A stretch of 64,000 nt of DNA. It comes from Ceratodon purpureus (taxonomy: Eukaryota > Streptophyta > Bryopsida > Pseudoditrichales > Ditrichaceae). The notes beneath the pieces are model-generated. The model made no database searches, was not told the origin of the DNA, and saw only the letters and a program-made list of their open reading frames with translations. Positions 59,205-64,000 of this stretch are shown here, piece after piece (within the stretch, counting starts at the first letter, position 1; each line of letters begins with the position of its first letter). The position numbers and the translations under genes were made by a program. The stretch covers positions 9,137,374 to 9,201,373 of the forward strand of contig CM026422.1 in NCBI GenBank assembly GCA_014871385.1, in the 5' to 3' direction.

Positions 59205-60869
59205 ATGGCTGAGAGGGAGAGAAATGGAAGCCCTTTGCTTGGCCGGCAAAGGAGCGTTCATGGAGGTCTGGGAGGCATTCCTCCTGCACGGTCTGGCTCT
59301 GGTTCTAGTTCCAGTTCAATCAATTCTTTAAAGAAAAGTCAGAACTATGCCGCCAAGGTAGCGGCAGCTCGTCTTGCACAAGTTATGCAGGCTAACCGCG
59401 ACTCCATAGACGACGATGACGAGGATGATATGCCTCGTTACAGTCCCTATATACCCAGTGCAAGGGACTTTACTAGAGACCAGTCTCCTGGATTCAGGGG
59501 GCACTACGACTCAAGTCCTGCAACCCTCGGAAGCACGTTACGGCCGTCAGCAAACCCTCGAGGATCGTTGCGGCCGACAGCTTTGGCTGCATCACAACCC
59601 ACTGCCCAGCGTCCGAGACCAGTTTTACCCATGGGGCCTGCCACATTGCGATCAGTGTCTCCGACACCTGAGCCCCTTGCTGATCGTGTTCGCAGGTTTT
59701 CCTCTGATTTGCCAGTCTCGGGGGGTGGCCACGATTCTTCTGGACCGAATTCAAGAAGAGAAACTGCTGCTTTGCGTGATGAAATTGATATGCTCCAAGA
59801 AGATAACGAAACGCTTCTTGATAAGCTGCCAATTGTGGAGGAAAAGCTTGCTGAGAGGGATCTGAGATCACGCGAACTGGAGAAGCAGGTTACTGCACTT
59901 GGCGAAGGCATCTCACTGGACTCCCGAATCCTGAACAGGAAGGAACAATTCTTGAAGCAACGAGAAGCAGCTTTGAAAGCAGCAAAGGAGCAGAGCAAAG
60001 ACGTTAAGGACGATGAAATTGCAGCGTTGCGTGTGGAGGCTGAGGTTGCAAGGGAGGAGGCAGTTGCAGCTTCTGAGGCCGCTCGCGAGGTGGAGATTGA
60101 AGTGAAGGCATTGACACAAGAAGAAATGGAAGAGGTGGTTCTGAAGCGGTGTTGGCTTGCACGGTACTGGGGACTGGCTGCAAAACATGGGATTCATCCC
60201 GAGATAGCAACTGCAAAGTCAGACTTTTGGTCATCACTTGCACCATTACCTTTAGAGGTGGTTCTGTCTGCAGGGCAACGAGCGAAGGAGGAACCTAGCT
60301 CTCAAAATCGAAGTAGCACGACATCGAATCAAACAAAGGGGAAGACCCGTGATGTGAATGACATAACCGGGGAGGGCAAATATATTGAGAGCATGCTAGC
60401 GGTGGAGAAAGGATTGAGAGAGTTGGCTGCTCTCAAGGTGGAAGACGCTGTTATGCTGGTATTAGCTCGACATCGACAGACATTAGATGTGCGCAAGTCA
60501 ACAGATGGTCCCAAAGGTCCAGATGCTTTTGAGTTGAGTCCGATTGAGGTGGAGGATGTGCAGTTCAAGCAGGCGTGGTTGGTGTACTTCTGGCGCCGTG
60601 CGAAGACGAATGGGGTGGAGGCTGATTATGCCGATGAGTGCATACAACTCTGGATCAGTCGGACTATGCTCCAACCCACAATGCGTGACTTGGTGGATGT
60701 GGAGCGCGGTTTGATGGAATTAAGGAAGCTCGGGATCGAGGAGCAGCTTTGGAATGTCTCGCGCAGAGAGATTGCTAACGAAGCAGCCAATCAGAAGGTT
60801 GATGTGCTTGAAGTATTGCAGGCACCGAGCACTCTCCAGAGGGTCACAAGTGCACCTACTCTGCAGTAG
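59205..60869 (+). CDS. SCD2 homologue (stomatal cytokinesis defective 2-like), coiled-coil trafficking protein
   Basis: A single uninterrupted ORF of 554 residues. The N-terminal third is Ser/Pro/Arg-rich (GSPLLGRQRSV) with the conserved AAKVAAARLAQVMQ helix and an acidic patch. A coiled coil follows from about residue 188 (ALRDEIDMLQEDNETLLDKL, ELEKQVTALGEG) to about 305. The C-terminal half has the plant-specific conserved blocks QEEMEEVVLKRCWLARYWGL, PLPLEVVLSAGQRA, ESMLAVEKGLRELAALKVED, FKQAWLVYFWRRAKTNGVE and DVERGLMELRKLGIEEQLW, diagnostic for SCD2. Arabidopsis SCD2 acts with SCD1 in post-Golgi and clathrin-linked membrane traffic needed for cytokinesis. The start ATG 59205 matches the family N-terminus; the frame is open upstream to 59157 without ATG. 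Absence of introns is unusual for this family in flowering plants. Confidence 0.93.
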   Translation: MAERERNGSPLLGRQRSVHGGLGGIPPARSGSGSSSSSINSLKKSQNYAAKVAAARLAQVMQANRDSIDDDDEDDMPRYSPYIPSARDFTRDQSPGFRGHYDSSPATLGSTLRPSANPRGSLRPTALAASQPTAQRPRPVLPMGPATLRSVSPTPEPLADRVRRFSSDLPVSGGGHDSSGPNSRRETAALRDEIDMLQEDNETLLDKLPIVEEKLAERDLRSRELEKQVTALGEGISLDSRILNRKEQFLKQREAALKAAKEQSKDVKDDEIAALRVEAEVAREEAVAASEAAREVEIEVKALTQEEMEEVVLKRCWLARYWGLAAKHGIHPEIATAKSDFWSSLAPLPLEVVLSAGQRAKEEPSSQNRSSTTSNQTKGKTRDVNDITGEGKYIESMLAVEKGLRELAALKVEDAVMLVLARHRQTLDVRKSTDGPKGPDAFELSPIEVEDVQFKQAWLVYFWRRAKTNGVEADYADECIQLWISRTMLQPTMRDLVDVERGLMELRKLGIEEQLWNVSRREIANEAANQKVDVLEVLQAPSTLQRVTSAPTLQ

Positions 60870-61200
60870 AGTGGTGGGCACGTGTGATCGCCCAAGTTTT
60901 CTAGTATATTAGGTAACATTTCTACAGGAGCCCACAGGTAGTGGACTATGAGCCTTGATATAATTGCCCGGCTTTCCTTGTTTAGCCCTTTGTGAGGAGA
61001 AATAGTTTAGAAATAGCCCTTTCTAACAGTCGTCATGAGAGCCCACGCTGATAGGGTCACCTTCACCATCGTTGTATGATGACGATTCATGACTGGGTTG
61101 ATATTCACATCCTCCACTCGTTTAATTACATCGTGCACTTTAAATGGACAAAAAAAAAAAAAAAGAAAAAAGAAAAAAAAGAATAAAATGGTATCCTTGT

Positions 61201-61963
61201 CAAGGAGAATGAGATTGGTTGTTGGCAACAAGTTGTATCGTTGCTGCTATTGAAATATTCATTTTATTGGTAGTTTTTATACCTTCAAGTCTGTTCTGGG
61301 TTAGCCAGTATTTAAGAATGTGTGAATGCAGGCAAATGATACCATGAATTAGAGATGTGTGGACTTGTAATTGGTACTCAGAACCCAGAATCTGTACACT
61401 GCATCCAGGTTTTTGGTAATGTAAATTTTTGAAAAATACAAATGTGATGGATGTCCTCTTTCCGTTTTAACACTGTATTCGGTAAATTAGGAATATTCCG
61501 GTATTTTAGGATTTAAGTTGTACATAGTTCTGCCTATCGGATGCTAAGTTAATATAGTAATATGAAGGATTGCATTGGCATTTTGATCATATAATAAAAT
61601 GGAACATACATCGAATGTCTAAAGTACGTAAACCCCTAAAGGTTCAAGCTGTTTTTGGACCTCCAAAACCCAGAATCGTGATTTTTGATAACCTTGTAGA
61701 AGTTGGAGTATGATTCTAATTTTTTTTACTTTTCTGGTACATCCAACCGTAATATCTTGAACCTAACTACCTGAAATCATAGAAAGTCAAATTCCAACGT
61801 TTGGATCTTTACCATTTGTGAAATTATAGCTTTCAAAGTTTAATGTTTTTTTTTTTTTGACTTTGCGCAAAAAAAAAAATAGACTTAAATGGTGCCAAGA
61901 GAGACTTGATGATTGTTACCCCAAACATTTTGCTCATTTTTTTTTTGAGATCAAGAACACATA
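61201..61963. other. AT-rich spacer
   Basis: No gene seen between the proposed retroposed unit and the second TIR element copy. Confidence 0.5.
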
Positions 61964-62702
61964 GGGGGGGAAGCACAATAAAGTGAACCAAAAAAGTGCT
62001 TATCTTTTCACCAATTTCAGCCCCTTCCGTAAACACTAGAGAAAGTGGGATCTATGTTATGTCGATGCAATATTAAGTTTGGGATAAGGAAAGTAGACTT
62101 GATCTTCTTCAACTTCTCAAAGTTGCGGGAGAAGACATTGAGTTTACAATGGAAAACGGAGACGTCGAACTCGGGCAAAGTGAATGGTCTCATTTGGAAA
62201 AGTGAACAAAACGGTTTAGGGTTTTGTCCGAAATCACTTTTAATTTTGCGGGGCCCTCCGTATGTTTAAGAGGTATTCTAAAATAGTCAATTCATATACT
62301 CATTGATTGATTTAGGGTTCCAAAAGTATCGCAAGGATGCTTTTTAAGAGGGTCTTTTCCGTGATACTTTTTGTCACTTTTTTTTCACCGAACATTGTTT
62401 TTTAAATTGAAAAAAACATCATCTAAAGACAATAGAGGGCCCCAAATGAAGAAATCAAGACTTTCGAAAAGTTCATTTTCATGATTTAGAAGTAGTGGTC
62501 AAATTTAGTTTCAATTCAGGATGTTCCTTTTATGAAGGTGTGTGTAAGATACCTTGTGACACCTTAGAAAGTGACTAAAATGCTCAAAAACTACACCAAA
62601 ATCCTCAAAATCAGCTTTGAGCCTTCAAAAACAGCACACTTCATATTCACTTGTTAGTGGTCACATTTTGCACTTTGTGGTCCACTTTATTGTGCTCTCC
62701 CC
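61964..62702. mobile_element. 735-bp TIR element, copy 2
   Basis: Same family as the element at 21,104-21,838. The left end is GGGGGAAGCACAATAAAGTG (preceded by extra G) and the right end CACTTTATTGTGCTCTCCCC. Most of the right half (from about 62,390) is collinear and highly similar to 21,516-21,838, sharing for example CACCGAACATTGTTTTTTAA. The middle is more diverged. Same orientation as copy 1. Confidence 0.75.
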
Positions 62703-64000
62703 TATAGGAAATTTAAAAATACCAAAAACTGTAAAGACCGTTTTTGTAATTTCTGGAGGTTACCCTCGTAAAATTGGTAAACTGCTTAACATAGGCCACT
62801 TTGGATTACGAGTAATGAATTGGTTATGAACACGTTTCCAAAAAATAAATTTTAAAAAAACTTTATTTTAAACTGCCCGTTTTGGACTTAAAAGTTAAAC
62901 CTAAAATTTCTAGATGAAGTTTCATAAAGTGAAATTTCGCTTTGCAAATTTTACCACATACACCTGTAAAATTCTCCGGCAAAAATATTAGTTCTAACCC
63001 CTTCATGTAGGCTGCCGGAAATAGTCAAGAGCCATTTTGAATTTCCAGCACCTTTAGGGATTAATATTGCAACTCAGGGTGATCTCATGGTCACTATAAC
63101 TCTTGCCCACTCACCTTTTGAATTGTACGCTTTTATGAATTGTATATTCTATTCAACTATTCCTGAATGGCATACAACAAATACGTCATTGAATATTGGA
63201 AAATGTGAACTCAAAATACAGCAGAGTTCACTTTCGTCAAATTCTGAGGGAGTTTCACATGTTCTTGATGGATGTAGTATATTACTCGGAATTGGACTGC
63301 ATAAACTATTTTTTTCTATTTTATGATCGGTATAGAAATTTGGATAATGTCTAGGAATATCCTTATTTCATTTGCTTTCCTCTCTCAACAAAGGAAAAAC
63401 ATAATTATAGTTTTTTTGGATAAGTGCCTTCTAATTGGGACTGTCTTATGTTTACGTAGAATGCATTATATTTTAAAAAATGATATACTATTTGATGAGG
63501 ACATAATATCATGTTCAAGGACACCAAAAACCTTGCACTGTCATTCATGTGAGCTAAAGTAATTCCCAATCCATCAAAAAGTTAAACAACACTCTTTTGT
63601 CAATGTTGTTACAGTAATTGTATGCAACGATGTGCCACACTTCTCTGATGTTTATGTCTTCATGTTTATGAGGGAATGACTATAACCTAGATATATGATG
63701 AATCCTTACCCAATGATAATGATTGATGCTCTTTTCATTGGAATTTATGCCGTGCATGTGCAAGTTCGTACATTGCTCTACAACATCCTCCTATGTTGTA
63801 GAGTCCCAGAGTCTTTTACATATAAGATTGGTATAATTATGAGTTACCCTTGCAATTCCATGGTAACATAAATTACATTGAAATCCGAGTTCACATGTCA
63901 AGCGTCGGGTGGTCTACATATAATCTATTACTCAAAGTTAGGTTTCATAGTCATATATGATTCACTGATATTGTGGTCTCTTCGTTTCATACTGATTGCT
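62703..64000. other. AT-rich spacer to the right window edge
   Basis: No recognised gene. Plus-strand frames of about 79 codons at 63087-63326 and 63323-63562 overlap by a few bases but lack family similarity. Confidence 0.45.

Larger units (their letters stand above)
58580..61200 (+). mobile_element. Putative retroposed two-ORF mRNA copy with target-site duplications
   Basis: The 14-bp sequence AATGGTATCCTTGT occurs at 58580-58593 and, identically and in the same orientation, at 61187-61200. The right copy directly follows an A-rich tail (about 61,150-61,186). Between them lie two intact, intronless plus-strand ORFs (58639-58938 and 59205-60869), although neighbouring genes have 2 to 11 exons. 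Lack of introns, 3' A-tail and flanking direct repeats of this size abutting the tail are the classical traits of LINE-mediated retroposition. The proposed inserted segment is 58594-61186. Confidence 0.72.

Overview
The window looks like nuclear DNA of a land plant, most likely a moss of the Physcomitrium/Physcomitrella type. This is inferred from gene content (plant OTU7-like deubiquitinase, SCD2 homologue, SHR-like GRAS protein, theta-class GST, TIR-NB-LRR, GDSL lipases, a plastid LEA-like protein), from many short exons with GT-AG introns, and from compact genes set in AT-rich, transposon-littered spacers. No species-diagnostic marker was seen. All gene models below were spliced by eye. They were accepted where exon phases agreed and the joined protein matched a known family.

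Layout. 1-2.9 kb: the TPR part of an ER J-domain co-chaperone (P58IPK/DNAJC3 type), minus strand, running off the left edge. 2.9-15 kb: a gene desert with a 44-bp tandem repeat, a dead piggyBac transposase, a TA microsatellite and a GC-rich stretch that leads to a GRAS gene (15.0-17.3 kb, plus). 19.1-35.5 kb, minus strand: a decayed GDSL lipase copy, a TIR-NB-LRR immune receptor, then two intact tandem GDSL lipases with identical intron phases. The decayed copy and the first intact copy belong to one duplicated segment, now separated by the receptor gene. 38.3-39.2 kb, plus: a plastid-targeted LEA-like protein. 41.4-44.7 kb, minus: an OTU deubiquitinase with a C-terminal SEC-C motif. 46.1-47.9 kb, minus: an HMGB protein with an N-terminal Cys/His motif. 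49.4-53.0 kb: a cluster of mobile elements (a piggyBac-like TTAA element, a small TIR element, and long inverted repeats around a PIF1-type helicase remnant). 56.2-57.9 kb, minus: theta GST. 58.6-60.9 kb, plus: an intronless PIG-Y-like ORF followed by an intronless SCD2 ORF. 61.2-64 kb: spacer with a second copy of a 735-bp TIR element also present at 21 kb.

The most interesting structure is 58,580-61,200. Two unrelated intact ORFs (PIG-Y subunit, then SCD2) lie in tandem with no introns. They are followed by an A-rich tail and bracketed by a perfect 14-bp direct repeat that abuts the tail. This is the signature of LINE-type retroposition of one mRNA carrying both ORFs, so the source transcript would have been dicistronic. 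The insertion lies about 0.65 kb from the divergent GST start and could use that promoter region. Otherwise the genes are ordinary nuclear genes without operon-like cooperation. The GDSL/TNL block is a local duplication cluster.
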